Positions 25,848 through 34,388 of a stretch of 64,000 nt of DNA are shown piece by piece. Positions within the stretch are counted from its first letter, which is position 1; each line of letters opens with the position of its first letter. The notes beneath the pieces were generated by a model. The model saw nothing but the letters and a program-made list of their open reading frames with translations, ran no database searches and was not told the origin of the DNA. Location: the NCBI GenBank assembly GCA_965213855.1, contig CBDCAA010000008.1:1674001-1738000 (forward strand), in the 5' to 3' direction. The position numbers were made by a program, and so were the translations under genes. The DNA is from JBBROS01 sp965213855 (GTDB lineage: Bacteria; Pseudomonadota; Alphaproteobacteria; Acetobacterales; Acetobacteraceae).

Positions 25848-26903
25848 CTAACGGTTTGCGCCGAGTATGGCGGGGGAAGGTTGAGAATTGGTTAACGGCG
25901 ACCCGGACTCCGTGCGCCTCTCCTCGACCGCGTGACAAGCGACGAGCACGTCGCCGTCGCGCGTGTAGGCCGGCTTCTCGACGCGGCAGCGGCCGTTCGC
26001 CAAAGGACAGCGCGGGTGAAACGGGCAACCGGGCGGTGGTGCGATCGGGCTTGGCACCTCACCGCCGACGGCCGCCCGCGAGCGGCCGGTCATGGACAGA
26101 TCGGGGATCGCGTCCAGCAGCAAGCGCGTATACGGGTGCCGAGGCGCGCGGAAGATGCTCTCGCCTGGACCGATCTCGACCACACGGCCCAGATACATGA
26201 CCCCGAGCTGGTCCGACATGTGGCGCACGACGGCCAGGTTATGGCTGATGAACAGATAGGTCAGTTGAAGGCGCTGCTGCAGGTCCCGCATGAGGTTCAG
26301 GATCTGCGCCTGCACGGACACGTCGAGCGCGCTGGTCGGCTCGTCGGCAACGAGGAACTCCGGTTGGCTGCTCAGGGCCCGGGCGATGCTGATCCGCTGA
26401 CGTTGTCCGCCGCTGAACTCGTGCGGATACTTCTCCCCGTCGCGTGACGACAGCCCGACCTGGCTCAACAGCTCGCCGACACGGTCCCGGATCTCTGACC
26501 TGGCTTGCAGCAGCCTAAAGGCGCGGATCGGCTCGGCGACGATGTCTTGTACCCGCCAGCGGGGGTTCAGGCTCGCGTAGGGGTCCTGGAAGATCATGTT
26601 CATGCGCCGCCGCAACGCCGGCTGAGCGCGCGCCTGGGAGAGCGCCTGGCCCTCGAACAGGATGGTTCCGCCGCTCGGGGGATAGAGGCCGACCGCCAGG
26701 CGCGCGACGGTGCTCTTGCCGCACCCGCTCTCTCCGACCAGCGACAGGGTGGTGCCGAGCGGAATGTCGAACGTCACCTCGTCGACCGCCTTCAACGTCT
26801 GCCGGGGCTCGCCGGACAGCTTGCGCTGCAGCCAGGGCCGCGACACGTCGAAGTGCCGGCTGAGGCGGTCCGCCTCGAGCACGATCCGTTCCGGGTCAGA
26901 CAT
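25848..26903 (-). CDS. dppF: Peptide/nickel ABC transporter ATP-binding protein DppF-like
   Basis: 351 residues. Walker A GESGCGKSTVARL, Q-loop FQDPYASLNPRW, signature FSGGQRQRISIARALS, Walker B FLVADEPTSALDVSVQAQIL, H-loop ISHNLAVVRH, and the C-terminal oligopeptide-type Cys block GCPFHPRCPLANGRC. Its ATG overlaps the dppD stop by 8 bp. It energises import through DppB and DppC. No binding-protein gene is in the neighbourhood, so the ligand (peptide, nickel or sugar acid) cannot be read from context. Confidence 0.95.
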   Translation of the reverse strand: MSDPERIVLEADRLSRHFDVSRPWLQRKLSGEPRQTLKAVDEVTFDIPLGTTLSLVGESGCGKSTVARLAVGLYPPSGGTILFEGQALSQARAQPALRRRMNMIFQDPYASLNPRWRVQDIVAEPIRAFRLLQARSEIRDRVGELLSQVGLSSRDGEKYPHEFSGGQRQRISIARALSSQPEFLVADEPTSALDVSVQAQILNLMRDLQQRLQLTYLFISHNLAVVRHMSDQLGVMYLGRVVEIGPGESIFRAPRHPYTRLLLDAIPDLSMTGRSRAAVGGEVPSPIAPPPGCPFHPRCPLANGRCRVEKPAYTRDGDVLVACHAVEERRTESGSPLTNSQPSPAILGANR

Positions 26904-27885
26904 GCGCCGGCTCGGCGCTGGCGTGCTGCGGCGCCACCAGCCAGCATGCGGCCTGCGTCGCACCCGCGTCGAGCAGCGGCGGGCGGTCGACCCGGCAGCG
27001 GCCGAACACCTTGGGGCAGCGCGGGTTGTAGGGGCAGCCGGGCGGCACCGCCGTCAGCCGCGGCATCGCACCATCGATCTGGCGCAGCCGGTCGACCCGG
27101 TGCTCCAACGATGGAATGCTGCCCATCAGCCCTTCCGTATAGGGATGCGCCGGCCGCTGCACCACGTCGCGCACCGGCCCGACCTCGATCACCCGGCCGG
27201 CATACATCACCGCGACGCGGTCCGCGGTCTCGGCGATGACGCCCATGTCATGCGTGACGAGCATCACCGCCGTGCCCTGTTCCCGCGTGAGGCGCTTGAG
27301 GAGCGCGATGATCTGCGCCTGGACGGAGACGTCGAGCGCGGTCGTCGGCTCGTCGGCGATCACCAGCCGCGGTTCGGCGCACAGTGCCAACGCGATCACC
27401 ACCCGCTGGCGCATGCCGCCGGAGAACTCGTGCGGGTAGCTGTCGATGCGCCGGGCCGCGGCGGGGATGCCGACCATCTCGAGCCAGCCCACCGCTCGGC
27501 GGCGCGCCTCCGCGTCGGAGATCGGAAGGTGCGCCTGCATCGTCTCGGCCAGTTGCCGGCCGATGGTGTAGAGCGGGTTCAGCGTGGTCAATGGATCCTG
27601 GAAGATCGCCCCGATCTGCTTGCCGCGAATGCGCCGCATGCGGTCGGCGCGGAGATCGTCGATGCGCTGCCCGTCAAGCAGCACCTGGCCGCCGGCGATC
27701 CGCCCCGGCGGCTCCAGCAGGCCGATGATGGCGGCGCCGGTCAGCGACTTGCCGGCCCCGCTCTCGCCCACCACGCCCAACACCTCGCCCGCATCGATCG
27801 ACAGCGACACGCCATCGAGGGCGCGCAGCACGCCGCGCCGGGTCGGGAACTCGACCGTGAGGTCGACGACGTCGAGCAGGGCCAT
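26896..27885 (-). CDS. dppD: Peptide/nickel ABC transporter ATP-binding protein DppD-like
   Basis: 329 residues. Walker A GESGAGKSLTGAAI, Q-loop FQDPLTTLNPLYTI, signature FSGGMRQRVVIALALC, Walker B LVIADEPTTALDVSVQAQII and the Cys-rich tail GCPYNPRCPKVFGRC with the RVDRPPLL end. Partner of DppF. It starts 11 bp after the dppC stop. Confidence 0.95.
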   Translation of the reverse strand: MALLDVVDLTVEFPTRRGVLRALDGVSLSIDAGEVLGVVGESGAGKSLTGAAIIGLLEPPGRIAGGQVLLDGQRIDDLRADRMRRIRGKQIGAIFQDPLTTLNPLYTIGRQLAETMQAHLPISDAEARRRAVGWLEMVGIPAAARRIDSYPHEFSGGMRQRVVIALALCAEPRLVIADEPTTALDVSVQAQIIALLKRLTREQGTAVMLVTHDMGVIAETADRVAVMYAGRVIEVGPVRDVVQRPAHPYTEGLMGSIPSLEHRVDRLRQIDGAMPRLTAVPPGCPYNPRCPKVFGRCRVDRPPLLDAGATQAACWLVAPQHASAEPAHV

Positions 27886-27896
27886 CGCGCGCGGTC

Positions 27897-28850
27897 CTAG
27901 CGCAGCCGGGGGTTCAGGGCGTCACGCAGCCAGTCGCCGAGCAGATTGATCGACAGCACCAGCAACACCAGCGACAGCCCGGAGAACATCGTGATCCACC
28001 ACTCCCCACTGACCAGATAGTCGTTGCCGACCCGGATGAGCGTGCCCAGCGATGGCTGCGTCGGCGGCAGCCCGACACCGAGGAAGGACAGGGTTGCCTC
28101 AGTCACGATCGCCAGCCCGAGCGTGAGCGTGCCCACGACCAGCACCGGGCCGAGCACATTCGGCAGGATGTGCGTGACCATGATGCGCGGCGACGACAGG
28201 CCGATGACGTTCGCGGCCATGACGTATTCCTTGCCGCGCTCCACCATCGTGGAGCCACGGACGGTGCGCGCGAATTGCGGCCAGAACGAGATGCCGATGG
28301 CGAAGATCAGGACGTAGATCTCCAGCCGCTCGTGCAATCCCTGCGGCAGCGCGACGCTGACGACGCCATCGACCAGCAACGCGATCAGGATCGCCGGAAA
28401 GCTGAGCTGGACATCGGCCACGCGCATCAGCACGGCGTCGACGACGCCGCCGGCATAGCCCGCCACAAGACCGACGGTGACGCCGACCGCGACCGCGAAC
28501 AGCATCGACAGCGCGCCGATGACGATGCTGATCCGCATGCCGAACATGATCGCCGACAGCATGTCGCGGCCCTGGTCGTCGGTGCCGAGCCAGTGCGCGG
28601 CCGTGCCCTCGTGCATCCAGGCGGGCGGCTGGCCGCTATCCATCAGGTTCAAGCTCGCCAGATCGAACGGATCGTAGGGCGCCAGCCAGCCGGCGAACAT
28701 CGCGCCGCCGACGAGCACCAGCAGGATCAGGGCGGAGACGACCGCAACCGGCGAGCGGCGGAAACTGTAGGCGACGTCGCTGTCCCAGGCGCGGGCCAGG
28801 GCGCCGGGTCCGCGGCGGCTCTGGGCGGCGGCCAGCTTGGCGTCGCTCAC
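27897..28850 (-). CDS. dppC: Peptide/nickel ABC transporter permease DppC-like
   Basis: 317 residues with six membrane helices. Typical blocks: the first helix after SFRRSPVAVVSALILLVLVG, HWLGTDDQGRDMLSAIMFGM and EYVMAANVIGLSSPRIMVTH (the EAA loop that contacts the ATPase). The GTG start at 28850 overlaps the dppB stop as GTGA. The N-terminal cytoplasmic extension of about 30 residues is usual in this family. Confidence 0.95.
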   Translation of the reverse strand: MSDAKLAAAQSRRGPGALARAWDSDVAYSFRRSPVAVVSALILLVLVGGAMFAGWLAPYDPFDLASLNLMDSGQPPAWMHEGTAAHWLGTDDQGRDMLSAIMFGMRISIVIGALSMLFAVAVGVTVGLVAGYAGGVVDAVLMRVADVQLSFPAILIALLVDGVVSVALPQGLHERLEIYVLIFAIGISFWPQFARTVRGSTMVERGKEYVMAANVIGLSSPRIMVTHILPNVLGPVLVVGTLTLGLAIVTEATLSFLGVGLPPTQPSLGTLIRVGNDYLVSGEWWITMFSGLSLVLLVLSINLLGDWLRDALNPRLR

Positions 28851-29788
28851 CGGGCGGTCCCCGGCCGGGTCACGCGCAGGCGCGGGTCGACAGCATAATA
28901 GAGCAGGTCGACGATGAGGTTGATGAGCACGAACAGCACGGAGATGATCATCAGGTAGGCGGCCATGACGGGGATGTCGGCGGTGGTGACGGAGGCGACG
29001 AACAGCAGGCCCATACCAGGCCACTGGAACACCGTCTCGGTGACGATGGAGAAGGCGATGATGCCGCCGATCTGCAGGCCGGCGATGGTGATGACCGGGA
29101 CGAGGGTGTTCTTGAGCGCATGGCCGAAGTTGATGGTGCGGCGCGACAGGCCGCGGGCGCGGGCGAACTTCACGTAGTCCGAGCGGAGCACCTCGAGCAT
29201 CTCGGCCCGGACCAGGCGCATGATGAGGGTCATCTGGAACAGGCCGAGCGTGATGGCCGGCAAGACGAGTGACTTGAGCCCGGACCGGGTGAGCAAGCCG
29301 GTGCTCCAGGCGCCGAGGTGCACCACGTCGCCGCGCCCGTAGCTGGGCAGCCAGCCGAGCAGGACGCTGAAGCAGTAGATCAGGAGGATGCCGATCAGGA
29401 AGGTCGGCAGGGAGACGCCGACGAGGCTGAAGACCATGAACAGCCGGGCGCTGAACGCGGTCCGCCGCAGGCCCGTGTAGACGCCCATCGGCACGCCCAC
29501 GAGCAGGGCCAGCAGGGCCGCCGTGCCGGCAAGCTCCAATGTCGCGGGCAGGCGCTCGACGATCAGGTCGAGCACCGGGCGGGCCTGGCGGTAGCTGACG
29601 CCGAACTGGCCGTGGAGGATGTTGAGCATGAACTTCGCATATTGCACGAAGAAGGGCTGGTCGAGGCCGAGTTGCTTGATAAGCGCGGCCTTCGACGCCT
29701 CGGTGTAGTCGGTGCCCAGCATGATGGTCACGGGGTCGCCGACGAACTTGAACATCGCGAAGGCGATGAACCCGACGATGAGCAGCAC
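28847..29788 (-). CDS. dppB: Peptide/nickel ABC transporter permease DppB-like, start frameshifted
   Basis: The open frame from GTG 29788 encodes 313 residues. It has the DppB blocks DPVTIMLGTDYTEASKAALI, LGLDQPFFVQYAKF and DYVKFARARGLSRRTINFGH (EAA loop) and six helices, but the first helix lacks its start. The missing residues (MVGFILSRLLQAIP) are read in another frame from ATG 29831. Dropping one G from GGG at 29790-29792 (plus strand) turns ATTCCCGGTG into ATTCCGGTG and joins I-P-V-L-L-I-V-G, the usual sequence. The intended gene is probably 28847-29831. Confidence 0.92.
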   Translation of the reverse strand: MLLIVGFIAFAMFKFVGDPVTIMLGTDYTEASKAALIKQLGLDQPFFVQYAKFMLNILHGQFGVSYRQARPVLDLIVERLPATLELAGTAALLALLVGVPMGVYTGLRRTAFSARLFMVFSLVGVSLPTFLIGILLIYCFSVLLGWLPSYGRGDVVHLGAWSTGLLTRSGLKSLVLPAITLGLFQMTLIMRLVRAEMLEVLRSDYVKFARARGLSRRTINFGHALKNTLVPVITIAGLQIGGIIAFSIVTETVFQWPGMGLLFVASVTTADIPVMAAYLMIISVLFVLINLIVDLLYYAVDPRLRVTRPGTAR

Positions 29789-29841
29789 CGGGAATGGCTT
29801 GCAGCAGGCGCGAGAGGATGAAGCCGACCATGACAGACGCT

Positions 29842-31056
29842 TTACAGTGTCTGCCGCGGCGACGTTAGGGTTTCGGCAAGGGGAAGCGGCTTATCCTGCA
29901 CGTGACGCAGGTCGTCGCGGCCCGTCGCGGCCGCGCTTGGCGGGACCAGTGCGCCGGAGCCGGCGAACTCGGCGACAAGCGTGTAGCCGACGCCGAGCAG
30001 GACCGGGCCGAGAAAGATGCCCAGCAGGCCGAATGCCAGGGCGCCGCCGAGCACGCCCAGGATGGTGAGCAGGAACGGCAGTTGGGCGCCGCGCGAAATG
30101 AAGTAGGGCCGGATGACGTTGTCCGAGCCGCTGATGATGAACAGGCCGTAGAGCGCGAGCACGATGCCCCACGCGGAATGCCCGGTGCCCAGCAGCCACA
30201 GCGACGCGGGGATCCAGATCACCGGCGCGCCGATCGGCAAGACGGAGAGCAGCCCGGCGATCAGGCCGAGCAGCAGGGGGCGTGGCACGCCCGCAACCGA
30301 GAGGCCGATGGTGGTGAGCAGCCCCTGCACCAATGCGGTGCCGAGAATGCCGTAGACGGTGCCGCGGACGGTCGCGCCGGTGACGGCGACCAGACGCTCG
30401 GCACGGTCGCCGGCGATCCGCCGGGCGATCCGGTTCATGTATGTCGTCAGCGTGTCGCCGGAGGCCCAGAAGAAGAACGCGACGACCAGGGCGATGATGA
30501 ACTGGACGAGGCCGCTGGCGATGCCGAGCAGCACCTTCAGGCCATTCTCCGCAAGCATCCCGAACCACGGGCTGAAGAACCCGACCATCGCGCTGAGATC
30601 GGCCGCCCAACGGTTCCAGTATTCGGTCAGCGTCGGGCCGATCACCGGAAGAGACAGAAGCCAGGCCGGCGCCCCGGGTAGGCCGGCATCCAGCGCGGCC
30701 TGGAACGAGATGCGCAGCTGGTTCACGTCGTCGGCGCCGGCCGGCGCGGCGAGGGCGATCGGCAGCACGATCAGGACGGTGGTGAGCAGAACCATGATGC
30801 CCGCGGCGGGGCGGCTGCCGACATGAAGGTGGGTGCGCAGGCCGGCAAAAAGCGGCCAGGTGGTGAAAACGAGGATGGCGCCCCAGAGCAGCGCGGACAG
30901 GAAGGGCAGCAGGACGACGGCGCAGCCGACGGCGAGGCCGGCGAGCAGCGCCCCTGCCAGAACGCGCTCGGGCACGCGGTCTGCCCCGTGCGGCGCGTCG
31001 GCGGTCATCTGCACCCCGGGCCGCCGCTCGGTTCCGTCAGGACGTCTCGGGCTCAT
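29842..31056 (-). CDS. AI-2E family (PerM/YdiK-like) membrane transporter
   Basis: 404 residues. About eight membrane helices with the family pattern: two N-terminal helices (LAGLAVGCAVVLLPFLSALL, then GAILVFTTWPLF), a soluble loop, and the C-terminal GLLSVLPIGAPVIWIPASLW and NVIRPYFISRGAQLPFLLTI blocks. Family members export small molecules or act as antiporters; the autoinducer-2 name reflects a few cases. ATG 31056 has no ribosome-binding site. ATG 31008, preceded by GGGGTGCAG, is a credible alternative. It stops 10 bp before the intended dppB start, so it may head that operon. Confidence 0.9.
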   Translation of the reverse strand: MSPRRPDGTERRPGVQMTADAPHGADRVPERVLAGALLAGLAVGCAVVLLPFLSALLWGAILVFTTWPLFAGLRTHLHVGSRPAAGIMVLLTTVLIVLPIALAAPAGADDVNQLRISFQAALDAGLPGAPAWLLSLPVIGPTLTEYWNRWAADLSAMVGFFSPWFGMLAENGLKVLLGIASGLVQFIIALVVAFFFWASGDTLTTYMNRIARRIAGDRAERLVAVTGATVRGTVYGILGTALVQGLLTTIGLSVAGVPRPLLLGLIAGLLSVLPIGAPVIWIPASLWLLGTGHSAWGIVLALYGLFIISGSDNVIRPYFISRGAQLPFLLTILGVLGGALAFGLLGIFLGPVLLGVGYTLVAEFAGSGALVPPSAAATGRDDLRHVQDKPLPLAETLTSPRQTL

Positions 31057-31156
31057 GGGGCGGCGGTAACACCCACACCGGCGCCGCGCAACCGTGGAGG
31101 ATGGTCACGCGCCAGGTCCGGGCCTAGCGTCCTGCCCAAACCGAAGGGGTCCAACC

Positions 31157-31936
31157 ATGCCTCGTTTTTGCGCGAATCTTTCGATGATGTTCAACGAAGT
31201 GGGATTTCTGGACCGCTTCGAGGCGGCGGCCAAGGCGGGGTTCGAGGGTGTGGAGTTCCTGTTTCCCTATGACCATCCCGCGGCCGACATCCACGATCGG
31301 CTCACCGCGAACGGGTTGACGCAGGTGTTGTTCAACGCGCCGCCCGGGGACTGGGCCGCGGGGGAACGCGGCACGGCAAGCCTGCCGGGGCGGCAGCAGG
31401 AGTTCCGCGACGGGATCCATAAGGCACTGGACTATGCCGGCGTGCTCGGCAACACGCTGCTGCACGTGATGGCGGGCATTCCCCCGGCAGGGCTGCGGCC
31501 CGGAACCGCGGCGGCGCTATATGCGGCCAACATCGCCTGGGCCGCGGAGCAAGCAGCGCCGCGGGGGGTGACGATCGTGCTGGAGCCGATCAACCATCGC
31601 GATATGCCCGGCTTCCACCTGAACACGATGGCGCAGGGCGCCGCAGTGGTGGAGGCGCTGGGGCGGGACCGGGTCGGCCTGCAGTTCGACGTGTATCACT
31701 GTCAGGTGACGGAGGGGGACGTGACCAAGCGGATGGCGGCCCTGATGCCGGTGATCGCGCACATGCAGATCGCCGACGTCCCTGCGCGCAACGAGCCGGG
31801 GACGGGCGAGATCGGCTGGCGGTATGTCTTTTCCGAGATGGATCGACTCGGGTACTCCGGGTGGGTCGGGTGCGAGTACCGGCCGGCCGGGGACACTGTC
31901 CAAGGATTGTCGTGGCGCACGCAATTCGGCGTCTGA
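31157..31936 (+). CDS. Hydroxypyruvate isomerase / 2-oxo-tetronate isomerase family
   Basis: 259 residues, a TIM barrel of the xylose-isomerase-like superfamily. Blocks: MPRFCANLSMMFNEVGFLDR, GFEGVEFLFPYD, LHVMAGIPPAGL, VLEPINHRDMPGFHL (metal Glu), QFDVYHCQ (Asp/His) and HMQIADVPARNEPGTGEI. It interconverts hydroxypyruvate and tartronate semialdehyde (Hyi) or acts on 2-oxo-tetronate (OtnI); sequence alone does not decide which. AAGGGG precedes ATG 31157, which is chosen over upstream in-frame codons. Glyoxylate-related metabolism would fit the glc and aldolase genes nearby. Confidence 0.92.
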   Translation: MPRFCANLSMMFNEVGFLDRFEAAAKAGFEGVEFLFPYDHPAADIHDRLTANGLTQVLFNAPPGDWAAGERGTASLPGRQQEFRDGIHKALDYAGVLGNTLLHVMAGIPPAGLRPGTAAALYAANIAWAAEQAAPRGVTIVLEPINHRDMPGFHLNTMAQGAAVVEALGRDRVGLQFDVYHCQVTEGDVTKRMAALMPVIAHMQIADVPARNEPGTGEIGWRYVFSEMDRLGYSGWVGCEYRPAGDTVQGLSWRTQFGV

Positions 31937-31960
31937 CGGCTCTGAAAAGCAACGAGGATC

Positions 31961-31977
31961 AAGAAAACTGTTTTCTT
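31961..31977. promoter_or_regulatory. AT-rich palindrome upstream of the XRE regulator
   Basis: AAGAAAA-CTG-TTTTCTT is a perfect 7-bp inverted repeat with a 3-bp centre in an otherwise GC-rich genome. It is 78 bp upstream of the XRE regulator start, with a TATAAT at 32026-32031 between them. It could be the regulator's own operator, an AT-rich promoter element, or a weak terminator after the isomerase gene. Confidence 0.45.
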
Positions 31978-32054
31978 AAGACGTCGTTAACGAGTGAATC
32001 ACATACTGGCGGAGGCGGAATGGACTATAATGCGTTTACAGAAGGATAGGTGAC

Positions 32055-32951
32055 ATGGAGCACGGGATGCGCTTTGCCGAGATCGGCCAGCAACTTCGGG
32101 CCTACCGAATGGAGTCCGGGTTGCGTGCCGAAGAGATTGCGGCCCGGCTTGGTGTGTCGCGTGCCGCGCTTTACCGCTACGAGAAGGGCGAAGTCATCAA
32201 GCTGGACACCGTCAAGCGGCTGGCCGAGCTGCTGAAGGTGTCGCCGCTGAGCCTCCTTGGCATTGGCGTCGAGTATTACAGCCGGCCGACCGGCTACTTC
32301 GAGCGCATCCGCCAGATCGAAGAGGGTGCGGACCAGATCCTGCAGCTGGCCGGCTCGCTGTGTTTCCTGACAACGACCGACATGTTCGACAGCGCGCTGG
32401 CCGACTCGCTCGGCCATGCGGCGGCAATGTCGGGAAGCGAGCGGATGACGGCCCAGGTCACGGTCGAGCAGGTGTTGTCGCTGCTGTCGGCGCGCAAGCG
32501 GGCCTATCAGCAGCGCCGGCCGGGGATCATCGCGCTGATCTCGTCGGCGACGGTGTCGTCGTTTCTCCGCCACGGTTTGCTTGCTGGCGCCGAGCTGCCG
32601 CCCGGGCTGCGGGCCCGCAACCGCGATGTGGCTCGGCTGGAGATGGAGCGGATCGCGGACATGATGGAGACGGAGCCGATGGGCCTCCAGTTCGGCCTGA
32701 TGTCGGCGTCCGACGCCACAAGCGGCTTCGTCATCCTGCGCAGCCGAGATCGGGCCACCCTGTCGGTGAACCCGTTCAGCACCGACAGCGTGCCGACGGT
32801 GCAGACGGGGGTGGCGATGATCACCGGAGCCGACGAGGCCGTTTCGGCGCATCAGCGCGTGGCCGAAGCGCTGTGGCGCGACGCGCTGCGCGGCAGGAGC
32901 GCGGCCGAGGCGGTCCGCCGCATGATCGCGGTCAACACCGAGCAGACCTAG
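32055..32951 (+). CDS. XRE-family regulator with a long uncharacterised C-terminal domain
   Basis: 298 residues. Residues about 8-68 are a Cro/C1-type helix-turn-helix (IGQQLRAYRMESGLRAEEIA, then ARLGVSRAALYRYEKGEVIK and LDTVKRLAELLKV). Residues about 75-298 are a conserved-looking helical domain (YFERIRQIEEGADQILQLAG, then LCFLTTTDMFDSALADSLGH) that I cannot assign to a ligand. AGGATAGGTG precedes the ATG. The upstream palindrome and TATAAT suggest autoregulation. It stands alone between the isomerase and the nudix operon. Confidence 0.85.
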   Translation: MEHGMRFAEIGQQLRAYRMESGLRAEEIAARLGVSRAALYRYEKGEVIKLDTVKRLAELLKVSPLSLLGIGVEYYSRPTGYFERIRQIEEGADQILQLAGSLCFLTTTDMFDSALADSLGHAAAMSGSERMTAQVTVEQVLSLLSARKRAYQQRRPGIIALISSATVSSFLRHGLLAGAELPPGLRARNRDVARLEMERIADMMETEPMGLQFGLMSASDATSGFVILRSRDRATLSVNPFSTDSVPTVQTGVAMITGADEAVSAHQRVAEALWRDALRGRSAAEAVRRMIAVNTEQT

Positions 32952-33039
32952 CCGTCCGTCTCCGACGGGTGCGGTTCCGCAATCTGACAAAGGGAACGCC
33001 TCGCTAGGCGGACCGAACGGCCCGTCCTATGGTCGCCCG

Positions 33040-33675
33040 ATGCAGGCCTTTCCCATCCCAAGCCATCCCGGTGTCGTCATCGAGCGGCAGGATACCGTTT
33101 GGTCGGGCCGGTTCGGTGTCGACGTCGTCCGGTTTCGGCACAGGCGCTTCGACGGCACGATGTCAGGCCCGCGAACCTGGGAACTGTTCCGCCGCGGCCG
33201 CGCGGCGGCGATGCTGCCCTACGATCCCTGGACCGATCAGGTGGTGCTCATCGAGCAGTTTCGCCTGCCGGCGCTCGCGGCCGGCGTCGAACCGGTCATG
33301 GTCGAGGTGCCGGCCGGGCTGTGCGAGGCCGGCGAGGCGCCCGAGGCCACGATCCGGCGCGAGATCGTCGAGGAGACCGGGATCGCGGCCGACCTGGTTC
33401 TGCCCATGCTGGACGTCCTGCTCACGGCAGGCGGCAGCGACGAGCGTTGCACCCTGTTTGCCGGCCGCGTGCACGCTCCGGCCACTGGCGCGGACGGGGT
33501 CGGCACGACGGCCGGCCTCGCTGCGGAGCACGAGGACATCCGCATCCGCGTGCTGGCGGCCGGGCAGGCCATCGAGAATGCGGCCGATGGCCAGTATGCC
33601 AATTCCGTGACTGTCTTGGCGCTGCTATGGCTCGGCGCCCGGCGGGACCGGCTGCGGACGGCGTGGGCGCTGTGA
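33040..33675 (+). CDS. nudF: NUDIX hydrolase, ADP-ribose pyrophosphatase-like
   Basis: 211 residues. The Nudix box is complete: the Gly of GLCEAGE, then APEATIRREIVEETGI (G-x5-E-x7-REVxEExGV pattern), which binds Mg for pyrophosphate hydrolysis. WELFRRGRAAAMLPYDP and VVLIEQFRLPA are typical of ADP-sugar pyrophosphatases. It hydrolyses ADP-ribose and related nucleotides; the exact specificity is not readable. Its stop overlaps the alaX GTG (GTGA). First gene of a four-gene coupled operon. Confidence 0.9.
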   Translation: MQAFPIPSHPGVVIERQDTVWSGRFGVDVVRFRHRRFDGTMSGPRTWELFRRGRAAAMLPYDPWTDQVVLIEQFRLPALAAGVEPVMVEVPAGLCEAGEAPEATIRREIVEETGIAADLVLPMLDVLLTAGGSDERCTLFAGRVHAPATGADGVGTTAGLAAEHEDIRIRVLAAGQAIENAADGQYANSVTVLALLWLGARRDRLRTAWAL

Positions 33676-34388
33676 CGGCGCGCCTCTACCTGGAGGACGC
33701 GTCCTTGGTCGAGGCCGGGGCGACCGTGGTCGCCGCCGGACCGGACGGGGTCGTGCTGGACCGGTCGCCATTCTATCCGCGCGCCGGCGGGCAGCCCGGC
33801 GATACGGGAGCCCTGACCTGGCCGGGCGGCACCATGCAAGTCGAGGAGGCCCGCAAGGGCGAGGGCGAGGCCGTGCTGCATCCGGCCGCGGCAGGCGCGC
33901 CGATGCCGGCACCGGGCGACACGATCCGGGCGACGATCGATCAGCCGCGCCGCTTGCGCCATATGCGCATGCACACGGCCCTGCACCTGCTCTGCGCGCT
34001 GCTGCCGGGCGTCGCGGTCACGGGCGGGCAGATCGGGGCCGACCGGTCACGGTTGGATGTCGACCTGCCGGTCGCGCCGGACAAGGATGCGCTCGAGGCC
34101 GGGTTCGCGGCCCTGGTCGCGGCCGACCACGCGGTGACCACGGCATGGGTCGACGAGGATGTGCTGGACCGCAACCCGAGCCTGGTCCGCACCTTGTCGG
34201 TGCAGCCGCCGCGCGGGACCGGGCGGCTGCGACTGGTTCGGATCGGCCTGGGTGATCCGCCGATCGACCTGCAGCCGTGCGGCGGAACCCATGTGGCCCG
34301 GACCGGGCTCGTGGGGCGGGTCCGTGTTGCCAAAGTGGAGAACAAGGGCCGGCAGAACCGCCGCATCACGCTCACGCTGGAGGATTGA
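33672..34388 (+). CDS. Alanyl-tRNA editing protein AlaX-like
   Basis: 238 residues from GTG 33672. The zinc site of the AlaRS editing domain is present: H-x3-H (His101 and His105 in MHTALHLL) and C-x3-H (Cys203 and His207 in CGGTHV). FYPRAGGQPGDTG is the usual N-terminal block. Free AlaX proteins hydrolyse mischarged Ser- or Gly-tRNA(Ala). It overlaps nudF by 4 bp and the sseA start by one base, which fixes the start. Confidence 0.92.
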   Translation: MTARLYLEDASLVEAGATVVAAGPDGVVLDRSPFYPRAGGQPGDTGALTWPGGTMQVEEARKGEGEAVLHPAAAGAPMPAPGDTIRATIDQPRRLRHMRMHTALHLLCALLPGVAVTGGQIGADRSRLDVDLPVAPDKDALEAGFAALVAADHAVTTAWVDEDVLDRNPSLVRTLSVQPPRGTGRLRLVRIGLGDPPIDLQPCGGTHVARTGLVGRVRVAKVENKGRQNRRITLTLED

